Shown here: positions 17,770-26,537 of the stretch, piece by piece | How the letters are laid out: every line of letters begins with the position of its first letter | Numbering within the stretch: position 1 is the first letter of the stretch | Assembly (NCBI GenBank): GCA_049487715.1 | Contig: CP150547.1 | Coordinates: 682,001 to 746,000, forward strand | DNA from: Pycnococcus provasolii | Lineage: Eukaryota; Chlorophyta; Pseudoscourfieldiophyceae; Pseudoscourfieldiales | DNA length: 64,000 bases | Reading direction: 5' to 3' | Notes under the pieces: generated by a model | The model's input: only the letters and a program-made list of their open reading frames with translations | Database searches by the model: none | What the model was told of the DNA's origin: nothing | Translations under genes and position numbers: made by a program

Positions 17770-19524
17770 ATGGCGGTGACGACGACAATGACAATGACAA
17801 TGCGTGCATCAAGGTCACAGCCATCTTCTTCGTCTTTGGTGTCGTCCATGACTCTACCTTTACCTCCTCGAAGAAGAAGATTATTACAGGGGTGGTACAG
17901 GGATTACAAAGGTGGTCATACAGGACATACACGGTTACGTACATGCCGTCTGTCATGTACCGCCTTGTCTTTGTCTTTGTCTTCTTCCAGACCTTCCTCT
18001 TCTTCAGCAGAGTCATCTCACGCCAACGTGGCTACGGGGAGGATGGGTACGGCGCGCTCGCTCGTTACAACACGACATAGGCGAAACCAGAACCAGCAAA
18101 AGCAGCGAAGAAGAATACACTGTGAATGTGTCCCGCCGACTGTGGATCAGGAGGCTGATGAGGAGACTTTACCACCGACGCAGACGCAGACGTCGTCATC
18201 GTCGCTCACGCAGCAGCAGTCTGGAAGCGTTGCAGCTGCCACTGACAGTGAAGGCTGGACACGACGCGCCACGGTCGTCTCATTCTGCTTCGTCGCGTTC
18301 CTGCTCTGCAATATGGACCGCGTCAACATGAGTGTCAGCATCTTGCCCATGGCTGAGCAGTACGGGTGGAGCGACGGCACCAAAGGACTCGTGCAGAGCT
18401 CCTTCTTCTGGGGATACCTGCTCACACAGGTGCTCGGCGGTGTGCTCAGCGACAGAGCGGGAGGCAAGGTCGTGCTCGGTTTCGGCGTCGCCTGGTGGAG
18501 CCTGTTCACCGCGATCACTCCCTACGCCGCGAGCTTAGGTCTCGGGCCGCTTCTAGCCGCGCGAGCTATGATGGGCGTAGGAGAGGGCGTCGCGATGCCT
18601 GCGATGAACAATCTGGTCAGCCGGTGGGTGCCCGCCCAGGAGCGAAGCAGAAGCCTCGCCCGCGTCTACAGTGGCATGTTCTGCGGGTCCATTCTTGGCC
18701 TGCTCGCCTCACCCCCGCTCATCGAACGGTACGACTGGCCAACCGTGTTCCACCTATTTGGAAGCCTCGGCGTCGTGTGGATCGCCTTGTGGTTCGCGCC
18801 AGGCATCGGGCCGGCATCTACTCCGACGAAGGACACTGTTATATCTGCCGAAGAGCGAGCGATGCTGGCAGCTAACGTCGCGGTGGCTGACGACAACGCC
18901 AAACCCGTAAACATCCCGTGGAGAGCGCTGCTGTCCAAGAGGGCAGTGTGGGCTATTATCCTGTGCCACTTTTGCCATAACTGGGGGACATTCATCCTCC
19001 TCACGTGGACGCCCACGTACTACCACGACGTTCTCGGCTTCGACATCTACTCGAGCTCTTACGCTGCGGTACTTCCATGGGTTTCGCAAACAATCATGGC
19101 GAATATTGCCGCGACGGTCGCGGATACGAGACTTCTTCCAAACTACGGCGCGACGAAAACTCGCAAGGTGATGCAGTCGATCGGATTCTTGGGACCCGCA
19201 GTCTGCCTTACGCTGCTACCTGAGGTAAACGAGCCAACGCTAGCAATCGCCCTGCTGTGTGCAAGCCAGGGCCTTGACGCGTTTAGCCACAGTGGCCTCT
19301 ACTCCAATCACCAGGACATCGCACCACGCTACGCAGGCGTGCTGCTCGGCCTCTCTAATTCAGCGGGCGTGCTCGCGGGCGTGCTGGGCACTGGTGCAAC
19401 CGGCGCTCTCCTTGAGGCGAGCGGCGGTGACTGGGCTGAAGTGTGGTCCGTTGCTGTGATCTTGTATATGGTTGGAACAGCCATCTGGCTCTCGTGGTCG
19501 ACAGGCGAGCGCGTCGTCGATTAG
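17770..19524 (+). CDS. PHT4/SLC17-type anion (phosphate) transporter, probably plastid
   Basis: A 584-aa protein from the ATG at 17770; the longer frame begins with GTG. The first ~165 residues are Ser/Arg/Gln-rich and suit a plastid transit peptide. The MFS body begins TRRATVVSFCFVAFLLCNMD, then RVNMSVSILPMAEQYGW, the DRVNMSVAI-type signature of SLC17/PHT4. It continues with SSFFWGYLLTQVLGGVLSDR, AARAMMGVGEGVAMPAMNNL and WVPAQERSRSLARVYSGMF, and about 12 membrane segments. Plant PHT4 members exchange phosphate or ascorbate with sodium or protons across plastid envelope or thylakoid. The substrate is not readable from sequence. Confidence 0.88.
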   Translation: MAVTTTMTMTMRASRSQPSSSSLVSSMTLPLPPRRRRLLQGWYRDYKGGHTGHTRLRTCRLSCTALSLSLSSSRPSSSSAESSHANVATGRMGTARSLVTTRHRRNQNQQKQRRRIHCECVPPTVDQEADEETLPPTQTQTSSSSLTQQQSGSVAAATDSEGWTRRATVVSFCFVAFLLCNMDRVNMSVSILPMAEQYGWSDGTKGLVQSSFFWGYLLTQVLGGVLSDRAGGKVVLGFGVAWWSLFTAITPYAASLGLGPLLAARAMMGVGEGVAMPAMNNLVSRWVPAQERSRSLARVYSGMFCGSILGLLASPPLIERYDWPTVFHLFGSLGVVWIALWFAPGIGPASTPTKDTVISAEERAMLAANVAVADDNAKPVNIPWRALLSKRAVWAIILCHFCHNWGTFILLTWTPTYYHDVLGFDIYSSSYAAVLPWVSQTIMANIAATVADTRLLPNYGATKTRKVMQSIGFLGPAVCLTLLPEVNEPTLAIALLCASQGLDAFSHSGLYSNHQDIAPRYAGVLLGLSNSAGVLAGVLGTGATGALLEASGGDWAEVWSVAVILYMVGTAIWLSWSTGERVVD

Positions 19525-19592
19525 CCCTACCATCACCACAACCACCACCAAATTTTAAATAAAGTAATAAGTAAGACAGTCATACATACAAT

Positions 19593-21539
19593 TTAAATTC
19601 GCTTCGTTGCCTTGCACCCGAATTCTCGAGGCAAGCTTGCCATCACCGCATCGGCAGCATCCGATACAGCCTGTGCACAGTCTCCGGCTATGTGAGAGCA
19701 CGACGCACCAGGCGTCACGCGCACGACATCACCATTCGCACTCCGCGCGACGATCATTGATGCCGTAGTCACCTCTGGTGCTAATGACGTTCGCGCGCGC
19801 TTATTTGGTGGCGCTTCTTCCTTGGTCGCACGCTCCCTCTTCTCCTCCACCACATCAACAAATCCACGAGCACGAAGAGAGCCCACCACCGCGGTGGCAT
19901 TCGCGACGCCCCAAGCAGCACGAGGTTCGCGCAGAAGTGTGCCGTCGTAGTTGTCTACGGCAGTTGATGCGTTCGACACGCCGTGAAGTTCAAGTCGGCC
20001 ATCCATGGGGCGAGCCGAAAGGCGTACGCGCACCGGCGCCGCCCATCCACCCGGCTCGTGGATTGGCGGAGGCGGCTCGTCGATGCGCACCGTCAGCGGT
20101 TCCATCGAGGCGCCTAACGCCACCTCGGCAGCAAGTGATGCCACCGGTTCTTCGTCTGCCGCGATGCCCAGAATTGCAGTGTATTCTCTTCCCGTCTCGT
20201 ACGTCGAAAGCTCTCCAGGCTCAGCCACGACGCCGAATCGGTCGTCGTTCAGCAGCCGTTTGCGCAGCGCCTCGAGCAGCTCAGAACTTTCCACGGGGGC
20301 GACGATGAAGGATGCACTTCGCCAGATGGCTGTCAGCACATCAGCAACGTCGTCAAACCTGCTCATGTTGTTGTCATTGCTGGTACTGGTGCTTGTGGGC
20401 GGCGGCGGCGTGGGGGGAGACGGTGCGTGTGGCGCGCTGATCATTGGCGAGATGATGAACCCACAAACATTCTTGGAGGCAGCACTATGTGTTGTCAGAG
20501 CGTCTGCCATCGTGGCGGCGGCAAGCGGCGGCGTTGCTCTCGATGCAGTTGCACTTGCAAGCCTTGCGTCAAGAAATTCTGCAAGTGTCGCGCCGAGATG
20601 GCAGATACGGCGTACAAGGCGTACCGCGCGAGCACCTCCCTCGACGGGAACGACCAGCGCCATATTGTGCTGCTGTCGATGCACCACTTCAAGCACCTCG
20701 AGAACATCGCCGTCGAGTGAACATGTCAGCCGTGCAACCGTGGGTGCCGTCGGGAGGAGCCGCGGAGGCAGGCGAGCAATCCACGTGCACCTCTGCGCGA
20801 TGGATCCCATGGTCGCCGCGCCGTGGTCTTCCACCTCCCACGGTGGCAAAATCAGTGCGCCGTCGACGCGTGCGAGCCGCACGGCGTCTATGTCAGGCTC
20901 GGCTGCTATGCTTGCACCCTCGAGCGGACACTGCGATATGAGCAGCAGCGTGTGCCGTCGGCTGCGAAGAAGGAAGTGCGCGCAGCCGACGCCACGCCCG
21001 GACGCGATGGCACACACCTCAACGTGTCCGTGACCGTCGAGCCTCTGCCACTGGTGGTATCGCAGCGGCACCTGGTTCGACTGAACTAAAATGGTGTCGT
21101 CTTCGTCTTCTTCTGCTGCCGCTTCGTCTCCATCTTTGTCGTCGTCGTCTGCTGCTGCTGCAAATGCAGCCGCCGCATTCGCAAATCCCACGCTCGGCTC
21201 CACTGCATAAAGCTTAGGCGTGCGCATCCACTTGCCCTTCGTCGCGTCTCCTCCAGCAAGTGCGACAGCTGATCGGAACACCTGCGAGCTCTCGTCCTCA
21301 GGGAGGGTGGTGTCGTTTGCGATTGCGTGTATTGTGTGTACGCACCCTCGCGTGCACGTCGCGAGCACAGCGTCGACATGATTGAGGCGAGAGCGTGGAT
21401 GTGGGTCAACCAATAGGCGCACGCCGTCGAACGTCACGTAGAGGCTACCTGCACCCGCTTGCGTTGCGTGCGCGTGTGGTTGCGTGCAGCTTGTGTCGTT
21501 CGCGGTCACGGCGGCGCGCGAGTAGTGCACGCACGCCAT
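19593..21539 (-). CDS. Integrator complex subunit 9-like metallo-beta-lactamase/beta-CASP protein
   Basis: A 648-aa protein (human INTS9 is 658) from the ATG at 21539. N-terminal strands (SLYVTFDGVRLLVDP, RLNHVDAVLATCTRGCVHTI, TPKLYAVEPSVGFANAA) and HVEVCAIASGRGVGCAHFLL mirror the degenerate MBL core of INTS9, with no HxHxDH zinc motif. The C-terminal ~110 residues (ATAVVGSLRARGFVDVVEE, then SMIVARSANGDVVRVTPGAS and VMASLPREF) fit the INTS9 C-terminal dimerisation domain. INTS9 is the inactive partner of nuclease INTS11 in snRNA 3'-end formation and promoter-proximal termination. It is divergent from a TFIIIC-subunit-like gene. CPSF100 is the alternative. Confidence 0.65.
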   Translation of the reverse strand: MACVHYSRAAVTANDTSCTQPHAHATQAGAGSLYVTFDGVRLLVDPHPRSRLNHVDAVLATCTRGCVHTIHAIANDTTLPEDESSQVFRSAVALAGGDATKGKWMRTPKLYAVEPSVGFANAAAAFAAAADDDDKDGDEAAAEEDEDDTILVQSNQVPLRYHQWQRLDGHGHVEVCAIASGRGVGCAHFLLRSRRHTLLLISQCPLEGASIAAEPDIDAVRLARVDGALILPPWEVEDHGAATMGSIAQRCTWIARLPPRLLPTAPTVARLTCSLDGDVLEVLEVVHRQQHNMALVVPVEGGARAVRLVRRICHLGATLAEFLDARLASATASRATPPLAAATMADALTTHSAASKNVCGFIISPMISAPHAPSPPTPPPPTSTSTSNDNNMSRFDDVADVLTAIWRSASFIVAPVESSELLEALRKRLLNDDRFGVVAEPGELSTYETGREYTAILGIAADEEPVASLAAEVALGASMEPLTVRIDEPPPPIHEPGGWAAPVRVRLSARPMDGRLELHGVSNASTAVDNYDGTLLREPRAAWGVANATAVVGSLRARGFVDVVEEKRERATKEEAPPNKRARTSLAPEVTTASMIVARSANGDVVRVTPGASCSHIAGDCAQAVSDAADAVMASLPREFGCKATKRI

Positions 21540-21674
21540 GCTTTTGACTTTTGAGGAGCTTCTGAAACCCGAATCAACGGGGTCGTCTTCCCCCGAACCC
21601 CATTATTCGCCCCCCGCTGGTTTTCCCCCGCCATTTTCGCTGTCTGCTCGTCGCCTCCTCGTTGGTGCGTGTGC
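21540..21674. promoter_or_regulatory. 135-bp bidirectional promoter, INTS9-like / GTF3C6-like
   Basis: The shortest divergent spacer in the window. It contains CCCGAATCAACGGGG-like and CCCCCGAACCCCATTATTCG words (around 21567-21610), the reverse-strand form of the ATTCGGGGTT motif, and no TTAGGG tract. Confidence 0.55.
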
Positions 21675-22136
21675 ATGACCACGCTTGCAGATTTAGCACA
21701 CAGCGGTGGTGGTGGTGGTGGTGGTGGTGGAGGTGCACCCCCCTCGTCTGTGTTAGAAGAAGAAGACAACATGCACGTGGACGTGCAGAATCAGGCGGTA
21801 CGTGGTGGGGCAACCAGTTGCTCGGGGCACGCGGAAGAAGGGAGGCACGTGGATGATGACGAACTCGTGCTGCTGCACCTCGACGACACGATAGCAAACC
21901 TGCTCGCCGCGCAACGCAACATCGGCGCGTGCTCGTACAAAATCTACAACCTCGACACGCCAAGTCCCACGCTCGTGCTCTCGACGGCGACGGGGAGCAC
22001 ACACACGTTCCATGGCGTGTGGGATGCGCCGTTGGGCTCAATGCTCGTCGTTCCTGGCGAAGCAGCGCAGGGAAGGCACGAGGCACCGGCGGTGGCGTGC
22101 TGCCAACACCGCATCGTCTTCTCTGCGTCGTCTTAA
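21675..22136 (+). CDS. TFIIIC small subunit-like protein (GTF3C6/Sfc7 type)
   Basis: A 153-aa protein from the ATG at 21675. After a poly-Gly/acidic leader (~55 residues), the core DELVLLHLDDTIANLLAAQ, YKIYNLDTPSPTLVLSTATG and FHGVWDAPLGSMLVVPGE matches the six-stranded TFIIIC sub6 domain of GTF3C6 (LVLVELSGI, ILGIDTERPILQV, YEDTLGTCVIF in human). TFIIIC recruits TFIIIB and RNA polymerase III to tRNA genes. Length suits a single-domain subunit. Two TGTAA motifs follow the stop. The assignment rests on pattern similarity only. Confidence 0.6.
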   Translation: MTTLADLAHSGGGGGGGGGGAPPSSVLEEEDNMHVDVQNQAVRGGATSCSGHAEEGRHVDDDELVLLHLDDTIANLLAAQRNIGACSYKIYNLDTPSPTLVLSTATGSTHTFHGVWDAPLGSMLVVPGEAAQGRHEAPAVACCQHRIVFSASS

Positions 22137-22149
22137 CTTGCGTGTGTTG

Positions 22150-22162
22150 TGTAAATATGTAA
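22150..22162 (+). terminator. Paired TGTAA poly(A)-signal-like motifs
   Basis: TGTAA at 22150-22154 and 22158-22162, 14-26 nt after the stop of the GTF3C6-like gene, in the position expected of a green-algal poly(A) signal. Confidence 0.45.
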
Positions 22163-23688
22163 ACAGCGGTTTGTTTTTTTTACTCAAAGGCATGGAGAAA
22201 AAACTCTCGCCTTCCTGGCCCTCACCAAAGTCCAAACCCCCAAAGAAGAAAGTAGGGGTTTCATTTTTGGATCTCATTTCCCCACCTGACCACCTCCACC
22301 TAGATAGCTATCATAGGCCTCCACCTCCACCTCCCTGGACCCGCGGCCGGGCTCTTGACCACCTTAATCAACGTGATGCAACACCGCCAACTTGCATTCT
22401 TGCAAGCATGCAAGCTTCGATGCGGGTCGGGCCGGGCAGGAAGCACCTAAACCTTAAAAAAAGGTACAGGAAGGGAACTTTTTGTTTCCAAGGAGATTTG
22501 GACAGAATTCTGCAGGCGTGTGATTGCTAATGCCTTTGCTAATGGAATATTCGTGTGTGCACGCCATGACACATCACGCTATGCTGCTCATATTGCAGAA
22601 CGAGTTCAACCGCATGCAGTGTGAAAAGTAACTACAGTCATAGCCATTGTCACAAATCGCAATCATTCTCCCGTCCCATCCATCTTCTCTTCCTCTTTTC
22701 ACCATTCTTTTCTCAAGACTAGATCTCGATCAAGTTGGTAGGGTAGATGACTACGAAAAAGTGGAAAAAAAACATGTGTTTTCTAAAGGGTTTTCTCGCC
22801 ATTTCTCGAGGTAGAAAAGCACCGAAAAAACCCTGTCAACTCGGTTGGTAGAATGGTAGGCCGTTTTTGCACCGTGATTTCCTTCCAATTATTGAGCCCC
22901 TCCGACTTGCCCCTCCAATGATTTTTGCCGGGGGAAAGCCACTTCACTTCCCCCCTCTCATTTCATTTGGACTCAATTCAGCTCTCGATTCGCATTCGCA
23001 CCATGCACTGCACTCCATCTGCCATTGTTCCGCCAATTCTCTCCAGTCTTCACTGTAAAGTTTAGTAGTGTAAGTACTTGGATTTTGTGCGAAAAAATAG
23101 GGCGGCCCTCTGTCTGCGTCAACGATCTCACGATATGGGCAGTGGGGCATCACGTGACTGTAGGTCAGGCATCACATGATGTGAGGGTTGCAACTTGCAA
23201 CCCTGGCAATCAGCAAATGAGTGTAAACTGTGATGGGGCATGGTCTTCGTTACCAAACGAAGTCCATTCCCCATGGGATGAGGGATATGCGCTGTCCATT
23301 CGTCATCCATCGGATCGTCCATTCGACCGCCGACCATTCGAGAGCCCCCAACTTGCATGTCGACACCACCCACCCTCGACAGATCGAGGGATCGTCATCG
23401 AGGGATCGTCGATCATTCTAGAGACCTCCGTCGAAGGTCTCAATCATCCATCAGTTCTCAAATCATCCAGTAAGCATCATCAAGCAAGCCAGAAACAGAG
23501 AGAGGGTGTCTCAGGGAATCGGTCTCGAGACCCCTCCCCTCCCCTCCCGGCCCTGTCCTGTCCCTCCCCAGCCCCTTCGCCTCCTCAACTCACTCTGACA
23601 CTCTGACGGGCGCGCGCCCCGCAGTGCCCCTCTCTTTGCACGGCAGCAGGGAGGCAAAGTGCAAACGCGGCGAACATTTCACAGATAG
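22163..23688. other. Gene-poor 1.5-kb spacer upstream of the Q/P-rich gene
   Basis: No coding frame with sensible composition on either strand. It contains local low complexity (a CCACCTCCACCTCC stretch near 22318), short dispersed GAGGGATCGTC and GAGACC repeats near 23390-23530, and a pyrimidine-rich tract at 23530-23600 that may be 5' leader of the next gene. Confidence 0.5.
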
Positions 23689-24915
23689 ATGGACCTAAAC
23701 CGTCTCCTCGCAGCCGCAGCAGCCCAAGGGCAGCAGCCTGTTGGCGCTAACTCTGGTTTGAGTTCCCACGGGTTTCCCATGTCTACGGGAGTCCCTTACT
23801 TGCCACCCATGTCCGCCGCCCAGCTTCCCGCACTGCCTTCCATGCAACCTTCCTTGCAACAGCAAGTTGCGTCTCTTTTGGCAGCCCGGCAGTTCGCCGG
23901 TGGCGCTGGCTTTGACCTGTCAACGACGAACCAAATGGGAACACCTTCGTACGCAAACCCGTCGGCCTACCCCATGATGTATGGGACGTCACCGATGCAA
24001 GGTGTGCCCACACTAGGCCAGTTAGCACCGGAGCAACTCCTAGCTATGCTGTCCGGCCTTTCTAACCAGCAGTTCAACTCAAAACCTACTGCTGACGCTA
24101 ACGCTAACGCTGTAGTTGCTCAACAGCTGCTCAACGTGCTCTCACCCACGGTGTTGCAGCTTCTCAACATGCTCGCTTCGGCGAACAACAGCAGCTACGG
24201 GACCATGCCTCCTCCTCAACCTTCCCTCCCGGCTCCTGAACCTCACCCTGCGCAGACGAAGATGACGGAGAAGGACTTGGCAGAGCTCATCCTGTCGCTC
24301 GCGCCGGCGAAGACGGTTGCTGACTCTCTACCAGCGAGCAAACAAACACTGGTCTCACCGCTAGTCGCTGGAGTGCCTCCGCCCCCTCCGCCTCCACCAC
24401 TTCCCCCGCCTCCACCACCGCCATCGAGTTCGGCCCTACCACGCCCCCTCCGGCCCCTCGCGACAAAAATGGACTTGGAGGAGACTGGCGCCGTGCAGTT
24501 TTTGAACTCGAAGGGTGTTGACGCGACGGGCCCTCTTCAGCAAGCACACTTCTACACGGACCTTTGCACCCGCGAGCTGGTCACAAGGGAGCAAGCTATT
24601 TCGCAGTACAACGTGTACAAGCCGGGAAGCAGCAAAAAGACCCGCTTTCGCTGCGACTACCTGCACAAAGTGCCGTGGGAGAGTGAGCCTGTTGGATTCT
24701 GCAACGTGCGCTACCGCACTGCGCTTTCTGTTCATTCGGGCGGCAAGTGCCAAATTCTCGGAGGGAAGAGCCGCATAGGCCTGAACTCGAAGATGGTGGT
24801 GCCTCGCAAGCGCCGCCGAATCATCACATCCGAGAATGGCTCCATGAACACCGCCGAAGATACGCTCGACACTGAGCACAGCAAGCAGTTCCGTGATCAT
24901 GCCCATGATCGATAA
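23689..24915 (+). CDS. Unknown Gln/Pro-rich protein with a conserved-looking C-terminal domain
   Basis: A 408-aa protein. Residues 1-230 are rich in Gln, Ala, Pro, Ser and Met (MPPPQPSLPAPEPHP), followed by a poly-Pro run at ~231-255. The C-terminal ~130 residues look folded: TGAVQFLNSKGVDATGPLQQ, FYTDLCTRELVTREQAISQY, TRFRCDYLHKVPWESEPVGF and RYRTALSVHSGGKCQILGGK. They are followed by a basic patch (PRKRRRI) that may be a nuclear localisation signal. Composition suggests a nuclear regulatory protein. I do not recognise the C-terminal domain and assign no function. Confidence 0.7.
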   Translation: MDLNRLLAAAAAQGQQPVGANSGLSSHGFPMSTGVPYLPPMSAAQLPALPSMQPSLQQQVASLLAARQFAGGAGFDLSTTNQMGTPSYANPSAYPMMYGTSPMQGVPTLGQLAPEQLLAMLSGLSNQQFNSKPTADANANAVVAQQLLNVLSPTVLQLLNMLASANNSSYGTMPPPQPSLPAPEPHPAQTKMTEKDLAELILSLAPAKTVADSLPASKQTLVSPLVAGVPPPPPPPPLPPPPPPPSSSALPRPLRPLATKMDLEETGAVQFLNSKGVDATGPLQQAHFYTDLCTRELVTREQAISQYNVYKPGSSKKTRFRCDYLHKVPWESEPVGFCNVRYRTALSVHSGGKCQILGGKSRIGLNSKMVVPRKRRRIITSENGSMNTAEDTLDTEHSKQFRDHAHDR

Positions 24916-24940
24916 CTTCAAGCCGAGGACTTGGGAGTTT

Positions 24941-25451
24941 GCACAAACAATAACCGATTGTCTATACGCCTCCAGTAACTTGATGTAGTGTTGTTTTTTA
25001 TGACACGTCCATTCCCACCAATCACAACTAACTCACCATGCAGCCCATATTTATTTGGCGCCGTCACGCTGCTGCACCGGCCGCCAACTTGCACGCGGTG
25101 CAAGCTGAGTTTTGCACAAACAATAACCGATTGTCTATACGCCTCCAGTAACTTGATGTAGTGTTGTTTTTTATGACACGTCCATTCCCACCAATCACAA
25201 CTAACTCACCATGCAGCCCATATTTATTTGGCGCCGTCACGCTGCTGCACCGGCCGCCAACTTGCACGCGGTGCAAGCTGAGTTTTGCACAAACAATAAC
25301 CGATTGTCTATACGCCTCCAGTAACTTGATGTAGTGTTGTTTTTTATGACACGTCCATTCTCACCAATCACAACTAACCCACCATGCAGCCCATATTTAT
25401 TTGGCGCCGTCACGCTGCTGCACCGGCCGCCAACTTGCACGCGGTGCAAGC
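24941..25451. repeat. Three tandem copies of a 173-bp repeat
   Basis: Copies start at 24941, 25114 and 25287 (exact 173-bp steps). Copies 1 and 2 look identical; copy 3 has a few substitutions (TCTCACC for TCCCACC, AACCCACC for AACTCACC) and ends at about 25451. Each unit carries a CTTGCAC-GCG-GTGCAAG inverted repeat near its end and an AT-rich TATTTATTTGG segment. The array starts 25 bp after the stop of the upstream gene. Confidence 0.95.
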
Positions 25452-26537
25452 TCCGGGCATTCCTCTTTCCATTCTGCAAAGAGGCGGGCAGGCGGGGGAG
25501 AATTGAGAATGGCTGGCTCAATAGCCCTAATAGTGGACTCACTTCGTGCGTGAGGTCACGTCACCCGTGGGCAAAAACAGGCAAACTGGCGCCGCAGCAG
25601 CGATCGTTCTCTTGTGCCGTTGTGAGCTCTTGGACTTTCCGACTTTCCTCCGTGGGAGTGCAAGCAAGCTTGAGCCAAGGCGGCAAGGCCAAGCTGAGAA
25701 ACTGAGAAAGATGGCTGATTGATTGATTGATTGGGCTCCAAAACAAAACACACCTGCTCCAACTAACCTGCTCCAAGCCTCCAACCAACCACATCGCACA
25801 TGCTCTCCCCCATTCCCTGCTCTCACAACAGCGGAGCCGCCTTTCACCCGAACGAAACGACCCAACCAGCCAACGTCCCAACGCCAACGTCTCTCTCAGT
25901 CTCTGGCTGTCTGGAGGCAAAAGTCGGGAAAGGGCAAGGGAGCCGCGAGTTTGCCGAAGACGAGGACGAGGGACCTGGACGAGGGCCAAAGGCTCTGACC
26001 AAAGCCCAAAGAAAGGGGGGATGAGGTCGGCGACTAAAGGTACTGGCGAGGGGTTTGCCAATTGCCGCCGGTGAGGGCTGGAGTGTAGCCGGAAGGGACA
26101 AGGGGAAGGAGTGGACAAGTTCCTTCATGATCAGGTGAAGACTGAAGAGGAAGGTGGACTGGTGGAGCCGTGGAGAGGAAGGTGGAGAGGAACGTGGAGA
26201 CGAAGGTGGTAAAACGCAGCCAAACAAACGGCAAGTTCACCAGCAAACTTGGAGAGGCAAACGGAAAAAAATAAGGAGAGAGAGCACAACGGCGAGCGAA
26301 GCCTGCTTTGCCTCCCCCCTCCCGGGGAATGCCAAAGCACGCACACTCTCGACTCTCGTTGGTTTTTTTTTCTGTGTTTTTTTTTTGTGGTTTTTGGGTT
26401 TTGGGTTTTTGGGTTTTTGGTTTTTTTGTTTCAACAACAACAACCTCCGCCGCGGCGCAACCCCCTCCCCCCTCCGCCCAGGGACACCATTATTCCGTAT
26501 TTTTCCACTGTGGTGTCTCGTCCATAGTAACCTTATT
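25452..26537. other. 1.1-kb gene-free region upstream of the RING gene
   Basis: Frames here have no natural composition and no ATG-led conserved domain. It contains a (TGAT)4 microsatellite at about 25713 and a T/G tract at 26360-26430. The end probably holds the promoter and leader of the RING gene. Confidence 0.5.
26360..26430 (+). repeat. T/G-rich tract with TTTTGGG units
   Basis: Poly-T runs followed by consecutive GGTTTTTGGGTTTTGGG-type units, a telomere-like G-rich variant about 110-180 bp upstream of the RING-gene ATG. Confidence 0.7.

Noticed and set aside
22732-22860. tRNA-like GGTTGGTAGAATGG words
   Set aside because: No T-loop, acceptor pairing or anticodon arm can be built around them.
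23025-23606. 193-aa plus ORF before the Q/P-rich gene
   Set aside because: Composition follows pyrimidine-rich non-coding DNA; no motif.
24941-25451. CRISPR-like array
   Set aside because: Three contiguous 173-bp units without spacers in a eukaryotic genome; an ordinary tandem repeat.
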